Positions 1 to 5,668 of a stretch of 5,699 nt of DNA are shown here, one piece after another (the first letter of the stretch is position 1; every line of letters starts with the position of its first letter). Where the stretch lies: positions 1 to 5,699 of the forward strand of contig JAITAW010000239.1 of the NCBI GenBank assembly GCA_031283905.1, read 5' to 3'. The DNA comes from Treponema sp. (GTDB taxonomy: Bacteria > Spirochaetota > Spirochaetia > Treponematales > Breznakiellaceae). The position numbers were made by a program, and so were the translations under genes. The notes beneath the pieces are model-generated. The model did no database searches and was not told the DNA's origin. It saw only the letters and a program-made list of their open reading frames with translations.

Positions 1-169
1 CGTCTCCAGCCGCCACATCCACAGCTTCCTCCGCCTCAACAGGAACAGATTCCGCTTCCACTACAGGCGCGTCTCCAGTCGGCGCAACCGCCGCATCCAC
101 GGCTTCCTCCGCCTCAACAGGAACAGATTCCGCTTCCACTACAGGCGCGTCTCCAGTCGGCGCAACCGC
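1..169 (-). repeat. 78-bp in-frame tandem repeat (26 residues per unit)
   Basis: Two full 78-base units, 169-92 and 91-14, differ at only two positions (GCC/GCT and GCG/GTG). A following unit begins at 13 but lacks nine bases: it reads GCGGCTGGAGACG where the full unit has GCGGTTGCGCCGACTGGAGA. Each unit encodes AVAPTGDAPVVEAESVPVEA plus EEAVDA, so the array lengthens the acidic protein without breaking frame. The near identity suggests recent duplication. The array may continue past the left edge. Confidence 0.92.
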
Positions 170-895
170 AGACTTTTCCTCTTCGGCATCTTTCTCTTTT
201 TTCATGATTTCATCATCATCAAAAGGGGAGTCATCCAGGAAATCCTCTATAAAGAGTTCTGTCGCTCCCTTTTCATCGACACCTTCCCTATGCGCGGGGG
301 TTTCTTCACTACTAGCGATGTTTTCGCCAGCCACATCGGTTTGCGAAGTTTCACCATTGGAAGCGCCGCCTTCAGATGCGCTCTCATCGGACGCAGTTTC
401 ATCAATGGCAGACAGCCCGGACGCCAACTCCGCAAATTCCTCCGTATCGTCCCCAAGAGACAGCGCGTCAATGGTCGGCACTTCCGTGATTTTTTGAGTT
501 TCCATCGCCAAAAAATCAGGATCCGCTTTAAGAATATCTTCCACTTGCAATTCTTCAATATCATCAAGTTCGGGATCAAGCGTATTGTCAAATGACAAAG
601 CGTCTACATCTTCAGCGCCATTTTCCAAATCTTCCGGTATAAACTCTTTCTCAAAATCATCAATGTCCTCTGCCATGGGTATATCCAACTCATCGGCTGA
701 AACCTCTTCAATTTCACCGATTTCAAAATCGGGCGATGATTCATCATCGGGAATAAGAAAATCACTATCTCCTTTTTTACTTGCGCTTGTTTCAGCAGGG
801 TCGCTTTTCACCCATACGCCGTATTCATCTAGCTCGCTGACTGATCCCGCGCCACTCTGATCATCATATATTGAAGATTTTTTATCGTTTGCCAT
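1..895 (-). CDS. Acidic low-complexity hypothetical protein, C-terminus cut by the window edge
   Basis: An open minus-strand frame starts at ATG 895-893 and stays open to base 1, giving 298 visible codons; the C-terminus is outside the window. The start is supported by AGGAG at 904-908, eight bases upstream, and by a strong promoter just before it. The N-terminus reads MANDKKSSIYDD, followed by ELDEYGVWVKSD at residues 21-32. The rest is very rich in Asp and Glu, with no signal peptide or membrane helix, so it is probably cytosolic and largely disordered. Short acidic motifs recur: DFLIPDD (45-51), EFIPED (84-89), LFIEDFLDD (214-222). Residues 243-294 are two 26-residue repeats rich in Ala, Val, Pro and Glu, with a third degenerate copy at the edge. 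I associate the DEYGVWVKS-type N-terminus with treponemal proteins of unknown function, from memory only. No catalytic motif is visible and I assign no function. It is the last of the minus-strand genes here but has its own promoter. Confidence 0.85.
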   Translation of the reverse strand, partial: MANDKKSSIYDDQSGAGSVSELDEYGVWVKSDPAETSASKKGDSDFLIPDDESSPDFEIGEIEEVSADELDIPMAEDIDDFEKEFIPEDLENGAEDVDALSFDNTLDPELDDIEELQVEDILKADPDFLAMETQKITEVPTIDALSLGDDTEEFAELASGLSAIDETASDESASEGGASNGETSQTDVAGENIASSEETPAHREGVDEKGATELFIEDFLDDSPFDDDEIMKKEKDAEEEKSAVAPTGDAPVVEAESVPVEAEEAVDAAVAPTGDAPVVEAESVPVEAEEAVDVAAGD

Positions 896-917
896 GCAAA
901 AGTCTCCTTTTTCAATG

Positions 918-946
918 ATTATACCATATCATAACCTATAAGTCAA
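918..946 (-). promoter_or_regulatory. Strong sigma-70 type promoter for the acidic protein gene
   Basis: On the minus strand TTGACT (946-941) and TATAAT (923-918) are separated by exactly 17 bases, a near-perfect match to the sigma-70 consensus. The start of transcription should fall near 911, giving a leader of only about 16 bases that begins just before the AGGAG at 904-908. The acidic gene is therefore probably transcribed on its own as well as by any read-through from the propeller/HEAT gene, after which I see no convincing terminator. Confidence 0.85.
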
Positions 947-1023
947 TTTTAGACTAGAGCTTTTTATTACTTTCTGAAAGTTTTTCTTTTGCTTTTTGAC
1001 AGCAAGAGACATCGCGGAAAAAA

Positions 1024-2724
1024 CTAACTTTGCAAGCGGGACAACTCAAGCATCGCTTTTTTTCTGACAAGCGGCGGCTTATCGGAAGCGGCGAGACCGG
1101 CAAGGATGGGCACTCCAAAGGGAAGCAGCGGCGGACCTGAAACACGGCAGAGCGAACCGACCGCCAAAACGACCGCGATAAGCGCCTGTTCATCCCTGCT
1201 GACCACAGGCGGAGAGACCGTTTGCGCAAAGGCTTTCATGGCGATGCCGTCAGGATCAACACCGATACGCCCTATCGCTTCCGCGGCCGCGGCTTTTACC
1301 TGCGGGTCTTTGTCATTGAGAAACAAATCGGCGAAAAACGGGACAAGCTCATGGGAACCGAATGAAGCCAAAAGGCGCGCCGCTTCAACGCGGTGTACAA
1401 GGCTCACCGGCGGATGAGTCGCCGGTATGGAGAGACTGTTCCTCGCGCTGCCGGCAACCTCTTTCAAATAAACGATGAAGTTCGGCTCGTCTTCTCCCAC
1501 TTGTCCCTGCTTGATTTTTTCACGAATCCTATTGAATTGGTGGGTTATATCGAAATGACTGAATTGGTTGTAATAATTGGAACGCCGGAGCGGGAGTTCT
1601 CCAAGCCCGTAGCCGCCTTGAGAAGCGGCACCGTAGAGGGAGTTTTCCCATAGCCGCCCGTCCGCGAGTTCAAGCTGATACGCATAGAGCCTCCAATCGC
1701 CGCCGCCTGAATACAGAATGCCGTCTTTGTCGAAAGTCGGCATTGAGGCGGCGTTTTGTATATCACGCCGCCATTTTAACACGCCGTCGCGGTGAAAACC
1801 CGCGACTTTCGAACGGCTCAAGGTATACACGCCCTCCTCTCCGTTGACAACGCTCATTTCGCCCGCGCCTGAAAGCCCGGCCTCGGCTTGCCAGCGGATT
1901 TCCCCTTCAGTAGAAAGAAGGATGACGGTCCCATTTGACAGCGCGACGGCTATGTCGCCATTGTACTCGCTTGCGGCAAGCGGAGGAGCCGGAAGCTGAA
2001 AAAACACGTACGCCTCCTCAAACGCCTCTCCCGTATGGGTGAATATTTCGCCAGCGCCGTTCTTGTACCACACCAAAACCGCGCTTTCGCCGCTTGTTTC
2101 CTTTATAGAAACAAGGACGGCCGGCGCGCCGGTAAGAGCGACGCCGGTTGTCTTTCCAAACGGACTAATTTGAACTATTTTGCCGCCGGCCTCATCGCCA
2201 ACGCCGCCTTCAATGGCGAACAGGACGCCACCTTGTTTATCAAGAACGGGCGAGATGATTACCTTCCCTTCCATGCGCCGCGTCCAAAGGCGCGCGCCTT
2301 CGCTGTTAAAACAAAAAAGCGTCCGCGCCGTCGGCACAAAAATGCGCCCGTCCCAGCCGGCGATGACGGGACCGGTAACAGGCGCATCGAGGTTGACGCG
2401 CCACAACTCCCTGCCCATCCTGTTTAGGGCAAACAAGACGCCGTTTGTCCTGCAAACATAGCTTACGCCGTCCCATGAACGAGTCAGAAAGGGGCAGAGT
2501 TTCCCGGAGGCAAAGTATTCCCACAAAAGCGCCCCCTGCCACGAATACGCCTTGACGCTGCCGCCGTCAAGCGCGATGACAACGGACCCCGCTTGCGTTG
2601 ACGGCGTACCGATTACAACGCCCGCCACAGCCTTCTCCCAGAAGGGTTCCATTACGCCTTGGGTTTGCGCCGCAAGAGAATATGAAAGAATGAAGAATAC
2701 TTTAAATAACAGGACATTTTTCAT
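1024..2724 (-). CDS. Exported PQQ-type beta-propeller protein with C-terminal HEAT-like repeats
   Basis: A 566-residue protein. Residues 1-19 (MKNVLLFKVFFILSYSLAA) form a signal peptide with likely cleavage near A18/A19 and no lipobox Cys, so it is probably periplasmic or otherwise exported. Residues about 30-360 show recurring blades of the form 'hydrophobic strand, D/N-x-x-G, x-L/R-W': SWQGALLWEY (61-70), NRMGRELWRV (101-110), NSEGARLWTR (140-149), STEGEIRWQA (271-280), FHRDGVLKWRR (310-320) and LADGRLWEN (353-361). This is the PQQ/quinoprotein-like propeller fold; no PQQ-dependent catalytic site is evident, so a binding or assembly role is more likely than enzymatic activity. Residues about 443-566 are helical, with a HEAT-like stretch DPQVKAAAAEAIGRIG (473-488) and a final helix VRKKAMLELSRLQ. 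The ATG at 2724 lies 17 bases after the cvpA stop, indicating one transcript. The ribosome binding site is poor (only AAAAAAG upstream), which suggests translation coupled to cvpA. The precise role is unknown. Confidence 0.9.
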   Translation of the reverse strand: MKNVLLFKVFFILSYSLAAQTQGVMEPFWEKAVAGVVIGTPSTQAGSVVIALDGGSVKAYSWQGALLWEYFASGKLCPFLTRSWDGVSYVCRTNGVLFALNRMGRELWRVNLDAPVTGPVIAGWDGRIFVPTARTLFCFNSEGARLWTRRMEGKVIISPVLDKQGGVLFAIEGGVGDEAGGKIVQISPFGKTTGVALTGAPAVLVSIKETSGESAVLVWYKNGAGEIFTHTGEAFEEAYVFFQLPAPPLAASEYNGDIAVALSNGTVILLSTEGEIRWQAEAGLSGAGEMSVVNGEEGVYTLSRSKVAGFHRDGVLKWRRDIQNAASMPTFDKDGILYSGGGDWRLYAYQLELADGRLWENSLYGAASQGGYGLGELPLRRSNYYNQFSHFDITHQFNRIREKIKQGQVGEDEPNFIVYLKEVAGSARNSLSIPATHPPVSLVHRVEAARLLASFGSHELVPFFADLFLNDKDPQVKAAAAEAIGRIGVDPDGIAMKAFAQTVSPPVVSRDEQALIAVVLAVGSLCRVSGPPLLPFGVPILAGLAASDKPPLVRKKAMLELSRLQS

Positions 2725-2741
2725 GCTTTTTTATCATATAT

Positions 2742-3206
2742 TCAAATATTCAGAAACGGTTTGAAGAACGCGGCGAACAGGCTTCCCGCCGTTACAGGGG
2801 AAGGATCAAAAAGCGGCTGGATATACAAGACAAAAAACACAAACGCGCTAAAACAGAGACCCTCGAAAATACCCAGAAAAAAACCGAGAAATTTATCTAT
2901 TCCGCCCAAATTGGTCCGAACTATAATATCGGAGATGATCTTTTCCAGGAATTTCATCACCAGAAAAACGATAATGAACAAGGCGATAAAACTCAGTATT
3001 TCAGGCACGACCTTGACTCCAGCCAAGTCGGGCAATTTTTCACGGATAAACACAGCCCCGTTTTTATAAAAGAAAAAACCCGCCGCAATGCCGAGCGCCA
3101 TAGCGCCAACAGAGAACGCTTCTTCCACGAATCCCTTCAACATGGCGCGTCTCGCACAAACAAGAATAAGACCAAAACAGACAATATCAATGACCGCCAA
3201 CCGCAT
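2742..3206 (-). CDS. cvpA: CvpA family inner-membrane protein
   Basis: A 154-residue protein with the usual CvpA length and layout. The N-terminus (VIDIVCFGLILVCARRAMLKG, residues 5-25) carries the first helix and the typical R-x-x-x-KGFVEE turn. Further hydrophobic helices cover about 30-48, 70-86 and 108-128, giving roughly four membrane segments. The stretch LGGIDKFLGFFLGIFEGL (100-117) matches the conserved loop and Gly-rich helix of the family. In Escherichia coli CvpA is needed for colicin V production and affects envelope stress tolerance; its biochemical role is unsettled. The start at 3206 is fixed by AAGGAGG at 3217-3211, four bases upstream. It lies downstream of murG and directly upstream of the propeller/HEAT gene, as an envelope-related cluster. 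I see no convincing sigma-70 promoter in the 144-base gap before it, so it may depend on read-through from murG. Confidence 0.9.
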   Translation of the reverse strand: MRLAVIDIVCFGLILVCARRAMLKGFVEEAFSVGAMALGIAAGFFFYKNGAVFIREKLPDLAGVKVVPEILSFIALFIIVFLVMKFLEKIISDIIVRTNLGGIDKFLGFFLGIFEGLCFSAFVFFVLYIQPLFDPSPVTAGSLFAAFFKPFLNI

Positions 3207-3230
3207 ACCGCCTCCTTTTCACTTTTATTT

Positions 3231-3280
3231 AGGGCATAGCCCTTTTGGTTTAATACCCCGCAGCATTGCCGTGGGGTATT
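3231..3280. repeat. Two-hairpin dispersed repeat, copy A (murG-cvpA gap)
   Basis: Read on the plus strand: a small hairpin AGGGC-ATA-GCCCT (3231-3243), three bases, then GGTTTAATACCCCGC (3247-3261), which opens a second hairpin with eight-base arms AATACCCC (3252-3259) and GGGGTATT (3273-3280). The enclosed CAGCATTGCCG can pair further. The same layout and core recur at 4956-5016. On the plus strand both hairpins are followed by T-rich runs (TTTT and TTTTGTTT), so a plus-strand transcript could terminate here; on the minus strand, the sense of cvpA, the U-run is missing. It would lie in the untranslated part of a murG-cvpA transcript. It resembles REP-type palindromic repeats, but I cannot name a family. 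Confidence 0.7.
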
Positions 3281-3325
3281 TTGTTTCCCCACATACGCAC
3301 AGATTTCAAAGAGAAATCTTAAATA

Positions 3326-3345
3326 CCCCGGATCTCTCTCCGGGG
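3326..3345 (-). terminator. GC-rich hairpin immediately after murG
   Basis: On the minus strand CCCCGGA-GAGAGA-TCCGGGG forms a perfect seven-base-pair stem with a six-base loop, starting five bases after the murG TAA. The following bases are TATTTAAGATTTCT, only a weak U-rich tail; on the plus strand the tail CTTCTTTATTT is better, but no plus-strand gene needs it. It is probably a leaky terminator or an mRNA-end stabiliser. Just beyond it, AGATTTC-AAAGA-GAAATCT (3301-3319) is a perfect seven-base-pair AT-rich hairpin. The pair, with AAATACCCCG between, resembles the neighbouring two-hairpin repeat and may be a degenerate copy. Confidence 0.55.
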
Positions 3346-3350
3346 CTTCT

Positions 3351-4439
3351 TTATTTCGCTTCTTTGCCGGTGATTTCAGCGGCTATAATATCCGCAATAA
3401 TCCGCGCTCCATCGCGGACTCCCACGGCGAGAGACGCCCGCGCCATTGCGGCACGCCGTTCATGATCGTCCGCAAGCTCCGCGATTATCCCGATAAGGCG
3501 TTCCGTCTCTTGGACAACAACCGCCGCGCCCGCTTTCTCAAAAAAGCGGGCGTTTTCCACTTGATCGCCCCGCGTCCCCGAACCCCGCAATGGAATAAGC
3601 GCCATAGGCTTGCCCGCAGCCGCGCATTCCCACACCGTTCCCGCGCCGCTCCGCCCCAGCACAAGCTCCGCAGCCGCGAGTACATACGGCATGTCTTCAT
3701 CTATGTAACGATACGGCTTGTACCGTTCGGAAGCCGGCGCATCCCCCTCGGCTTGCCCGGTCTGGTGAACCACAACGTAATATTTCGTCAACTCGTCAAG
3801 ATGTTCACGGACAAGATCATTTATTTCCTTTGCCCCCTGACTGCCGCCCAGCACGAGCAATATCCTTTCTTTATCATCCACCCCTAAAAACGCGCACCCC
3901 CGCTTCCTGTCGGCGGTTCTGAATACGCCGCGCACCGGATTGCCCGTTACGGCGATCATGCGGCGATAGGCCGCCGGAAATTGGGAAACCGTATCTTGAT
4001 ACGCCGTAAAAATCCTCTTTGAAAACCGGCTGTTGATTTTGGTGGCGAGTCCGGGACTGAAATCCGACTCATGGGTGAACACCGGTATATGCAGGGAAAA
4101 CGCCGCGACAACAGGAGGCACGCTTACGAATCCGCCCTTGGAAAAGAGCAGATTCGGCTTTTCTTTTTTTAAGATTTTTCGCGCCGTAAAAAATCCCGCG
4201 ATAATTTTAAACACGTCCAGAAAATTCTGAAGGGACGCATACCGCCTCAATTTGCCCGAAGGAACGCCGAAAAACACTATGCCCTCGCCGCCCTTCTTGA
4301 CAACGGACGCATCCATGCCCTTATCCGAACCAAGCCAAATAATACGGCAACAGGTGTTTTTTTGCAGCGCACCGGCAACCGCAAGCCCGGGGTAGATATG
4401 CCCGCCCGTACCGCCGCCCGTAAACGCAACCGTAACCAT
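3351..4439 (-). CDS. murG: MurG, UDP-GlcNAc:lipid I N-acetylglucosaminyltransferase
   Basis: Transfers GlcNAc from UDP-GlcNAc to lipid I to make lipid II, the last cytoplasmic step of peptidoglycan precursor synthesis, at the inner face of the membrane. Numbering from the chosen start gives 362 residues, the usual length. Visible GT-B motifs: GGGTGGHIYPGLA (8-20, first Gly-rich loop), KGGFVSVP (101-108), HESDFSPGLATK (123-134, a 'HESD' form where E. coli has HEQN), TGNPVR (165-170), GGSQGA (198-203, third Gly-rich loop), and the UDP-GlcNAc site RSGAGTVWE (263-271) with DQVENA (292-297). The frame is open further upstream to an ATG at 4589, but those 50 residues resemble no MurG N-terminus; strand 1 begins at MVTVAFTGGG. 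ATG 4454 (MVKHAMVTVAF, 367 residues) is the alternative start. Neither has a clear Shine-Dalgarno sequence. A promoter-like element overlaps the start region. It heads the murG, cvpA, propeller/HEAT gene series. Confidence 0.93.
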   Translation of the reverse strand: MVTVAFTGGGTGGHIYPGLAVAGALQKNTCCRIIWLGSDKGMDASVVKKGGEGIVFFGVPSGKLRRYASLQNFLDVFKIIAGFFTARKILKKEKPNLLFSKGGFVSVPPVVAAFSLHIPVFTHESDFSPGLATKINSRFSKRIFTAYQDTVSQFPAAYRRMIAVTGNPVRGVFRTADRKRGCAFLGVDDKERILLVLGGSQGAKEINDLVREHLDELTKYYVVVHQTGQAEGDAPASERYKPYRYIDEDMPYVLAAAELVLGRSGAGTVWECAAAGKPMALIPLRGSGTRGDQVENARFFEKAGAAVVVQETERLIGIIAELADDHERRAAMARASLAVGVRDGARIIADIIAAEITGKEAK

Positions 4440-4449
4440 AGCGTGTTTT

Positions 4450-4478
4450 ACCATATACTTCTTATATATCTTTGTCAA
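4450..4478 (-). promoter_or_regulatory. murG: Possible promoter for murG
   Basis: On the minus strand TTGACA (4478-4473, a perfect -35) and TATGGT (4455-4450, four of six -10 matches) are 17 bases apart. Transcription would begin near 4443, only a few bases before the ATG at 4439, so the message would be nearly leaderless. That fits the absence of a Shine-Dalgarno sequence but excludes the alternative ATG at 4454, which lies inside the -10 element. The poor -10 keeps confidence low. Confidence 0.42.
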
Positions 4479-4917
4479 GATCGGTACGTCTACAGGAGGC
4501 GGCTTACCCGCATATTGCGGGGAGACCGTTTCATGTCGTACAACGGTAAAAGCCGCGGTTGCCCGCCTGTACCGCGAGGATAACGCCATGCCCTTTCATA
4601 TGCCTGAAGGCTTTGCCGCCAAGAATGGGACGTCCGCATTGCGCGAAACGCTCGCGCAAACTCAGCCGCCGCTATTGCCGGTATCGCATTGAATACCGAT
4701 TTTTGCTCTTACATGACCGTATTTTCCGTTTGCGCGTACCCGCGTCAAAACAGGCAAAGCCGTCTATGATTGAGCCGCCCGCTTAGTCCGTATGGTACTG
4801 TAAGGATTTAACCGGCGCGGCAGTAGAAAAATTTTTGGCGCGGGGGATTGACTTTATTAATGATACCGTGATACACTTCTTACCTAGGTTTATAAATGTT
4901 GGATATTGAGATTGGTT
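4479..4917. other. Gene-free stretch between murG and the transposase remnant
   Basis: I see no gene here that I can defend. On the minus strand, bases 4708-4490 are an open stretch of 72 codons between a TAA and a TAG, with protein-like runs such as AIAAAEFARAFRAMRT and ERAWRYPRGTGG. It has no start codon in its first 23 codons and no ribosome binding site, and other frames on both strands are also open, so this may only reflect GC-rich composition or a decayed gene. A small hairpin CCCGC-ATATT-GCGGG lies at 4507-4521. From about 4825 to 4917 the DNA turns AT-rich (for example AAAAATTTTT at 4827-4836). No tRNA or other RNA gene is recognisable. Confidence 0.4.
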
Positions 4918-5457
4918 TTAGCGCCAGTAAAAAGAGTTACGAATATACTCTTGATTAGGCGTAAGCCTATACGGTTTAATACTCCGCCGCTCTGCGGCGG
5001 CTGTAAATTGGAGTATGTGGTTCACTATCACGGCCATATATTTGCGCCCTTTCTTGTAACTCGTTTCGTCTATCCCTATGCGGCGCAACCCGTTAAACAG
5101 GTTTCCCCGCTTCTCCCTGATGTCTTCATGTACTCGTTTTACGATTGCGCCTACGGTGTTCCACGCTATCCGCATCAGGTATGCTATCGTGGTGATCATG
5201 GTCGAATGCGGGGCGAGCCGGGCTGCCGTATTTTCAAAATCATAGGTGAAACCGGAATCATGCCGCGCCCGCTCCGCCTTTTCCGTCAGCACGCCGTGTC
5301 TGGGGCAGTTGACCCTTGACGATTCGGACTCTATGAACACTTTGGTGCCGCCCATATCAAGATGCATCCATTGCCGCTTTCCGCAGCCTTTGTCATAAAA
5401 CCTGGCTCTCCTGCCGCATACCGGGCAGCGGTATCGTTTCCGTATGGGTAACACCAT
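4918..5457 (-). pseudogene. ISL3-family transposase fragment, truncated at both ends
   Basis: The frame gives 179 residues, against roughly 400 or more for intact ISL3 transposases. Present: the zinc-binding N-terminal domain, CPVCGRR (11-17) and CPRHG (51-55), with YDKGCGKRQWMHLD (21-34) between; the helix-turn-helix region STMITTIAYLMRIAWNTVGA (85-104); and the start of the DDE catalytic domain, RRIGIDETSYKKGRKYMAVI (125-144), holding the first Asp (D130). Family homology ends at VNH (145-147); residues 148-179 are encoded by a palindromic repeat and its flank and are not transposase. The remaining catalytic Asp and Glu are therefore missing. The N-terminal lead-in of about 40 residues is also missing: an in-frame TAA sits just before the ATG at 5457, and no ribosome binding site is visible. 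It cannot be an active transposase. I see no terminal inverted repeats. It marks an old insertion-sequence site upstream of murG. Confidence 0.85.
4956..5016. repeat. Two-hairpin dispersed repeat, copy B (inside transposase remnant)
   Basis: Read on the plus strand: hairpin TAGGC-GTAA-GCCTA (4956-4969), three bases, then GGTTTAATACTCCGC (4973-4987), which differs from copy A in one base of fifteen. The second hairpin has outer arms ATACTCC (4979-4985) and GGAGTAT (5010-5016) and a strong inner stem GCCGC-TCT-GCGGC (4986-4998). Compared with copy A (ATACCCC / GGGGTAT) the one arm change, C to T, is matched by G to A in the other arm, so pairing is kept. The right border coincides with the point where transposase homology stops. 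Confidence 0.72.
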
Positions 5458-5482
5458 GGTTTAAAATATATTTGGAGGAAAT

Positions 5483-5593
5483 ATGGCGGATCAATGTAAA
5501 GAATGCAGGTTTTGTGACGGGAGTAATTGTTCTTCTTCTCACGGGGTGAGGGATCCCAATTTCACGTGCGCGAATTGGGTTGCGTACCGGTAG
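5483..5593 (+). CDS. Small Cys-rich hypothetical protein (36 residues)
   Basis: ATG 5483 is preceded by GGAGG at 5474-5478 and the frame ends with TAG at 5591-5593. The peptide starts MADQCKECRFCDG and has Cys at 5, 8, 11, 16 and 29, ending FTCANWVAYR. The spacing C-x2-C-x2-C-x4-C-x12-C plus one His (H20) suggests a small zinc- or metal-binding knuckle. Similar short 'C-x2-C, D-G, C, ... C-x-N-W/F' proteins occur in phages and mobile DNA, as far as I recall, but I do not recognise this one and assign no function. It is divergent from the transposase remnant, with 25 bases between, and lies just upstream of another small ORF in the same direction. No clear promoter is visible; TAAAAT at 5462-5467 could be a -10 without a good -35. 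Confidence 0.6.
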   Translation: MADQCKECRFCDGSNCSSSHGVRDPNFTCANWVAYR

Positions 5594-5617
5594 GGAAGGC
5601 TAAAAGGAGGAAAACAA

Positions 5618-5668
5618 ATGAAAGTGATGTTGGCTTTAGGCGTGTTGGTACTTAACGGATTAGGATAG
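5618..5668 (+). CDS. Short hydrophobic ORF with strong ribosome binding site, possibly broken by an amber codon
   Basis: AAAAGGAGG at 5602-5610 lies seven bases before ATG 5618, one of the best ribosome binding sites in the window. The frame gives MKVMLALGVLVLNGLG and then TAG at 5666-5668. After the TAG the same frame stays open to the window edge (FAIYETAINV), and the two pieces read together like a protein starting with a membrane or signal segment. It could be a 16-residue peptide, a gene with a nonsense mutation, or a sequencing error. It is in the same frame as the 36-residue ORF upstream, separated from it by a TAG and eight codons. Too little is visible to assign a function. Confidence 0.35.
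   Translation: MKVMLALGVLVLNGLG

Noticed and set aside
1..169. CRISPR array, because of regular repeats at the left edge
   Set aside because: The repeats are contiguous 78-base units without spacers and lie in frame within a coding sequence.
965..1020. Terminator after the propeller/HEAT gene
   Set aside because: Only a tiny AT-rich palindrome (ACTTTC-A-GAAAGT) is present, with no GC-rich stem; not convincing as an intrinsic terminator.
2035..2461. Plus-strand open frames of 93 and 130 codons opposite the propeller/HEAT gene
   Set aside because: They are antisense to a strongly supported coding frame, and their Arg/Pro-rich composition is typical of GC-rich shadows.
4440..4589. N-terminal 50-residue extension of MurG from ATG 4589
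   Set aside because: The extension has no MurG-like sequence; the first beta strand and Gly-rich loop begin at MVTVAFTGGG, and no ribosome binding site precedes 4589.
4559..4786. 75-codon plus-strand ORF upstream of the transposase remnant
   Set aside because: It is highly basic with no recognisable motif and no ribosome binding site, and several overlapping frames are equally open.
4848..4875. Plus-strand promoter-like TTGACT followed by TGATAC/ATACAC
   Set aside because: Spacing is 15 bases for the better -10, or the -10 match is poor at 17, and no plus-strand gene follows.
4918..5319. 137-codon plus-strand frame opposite the transposase remnant
   Set aside because: It is antisense to clear ISL3 homology, has no ribosome binding site and includes the palindromic repeat as coding sequence.
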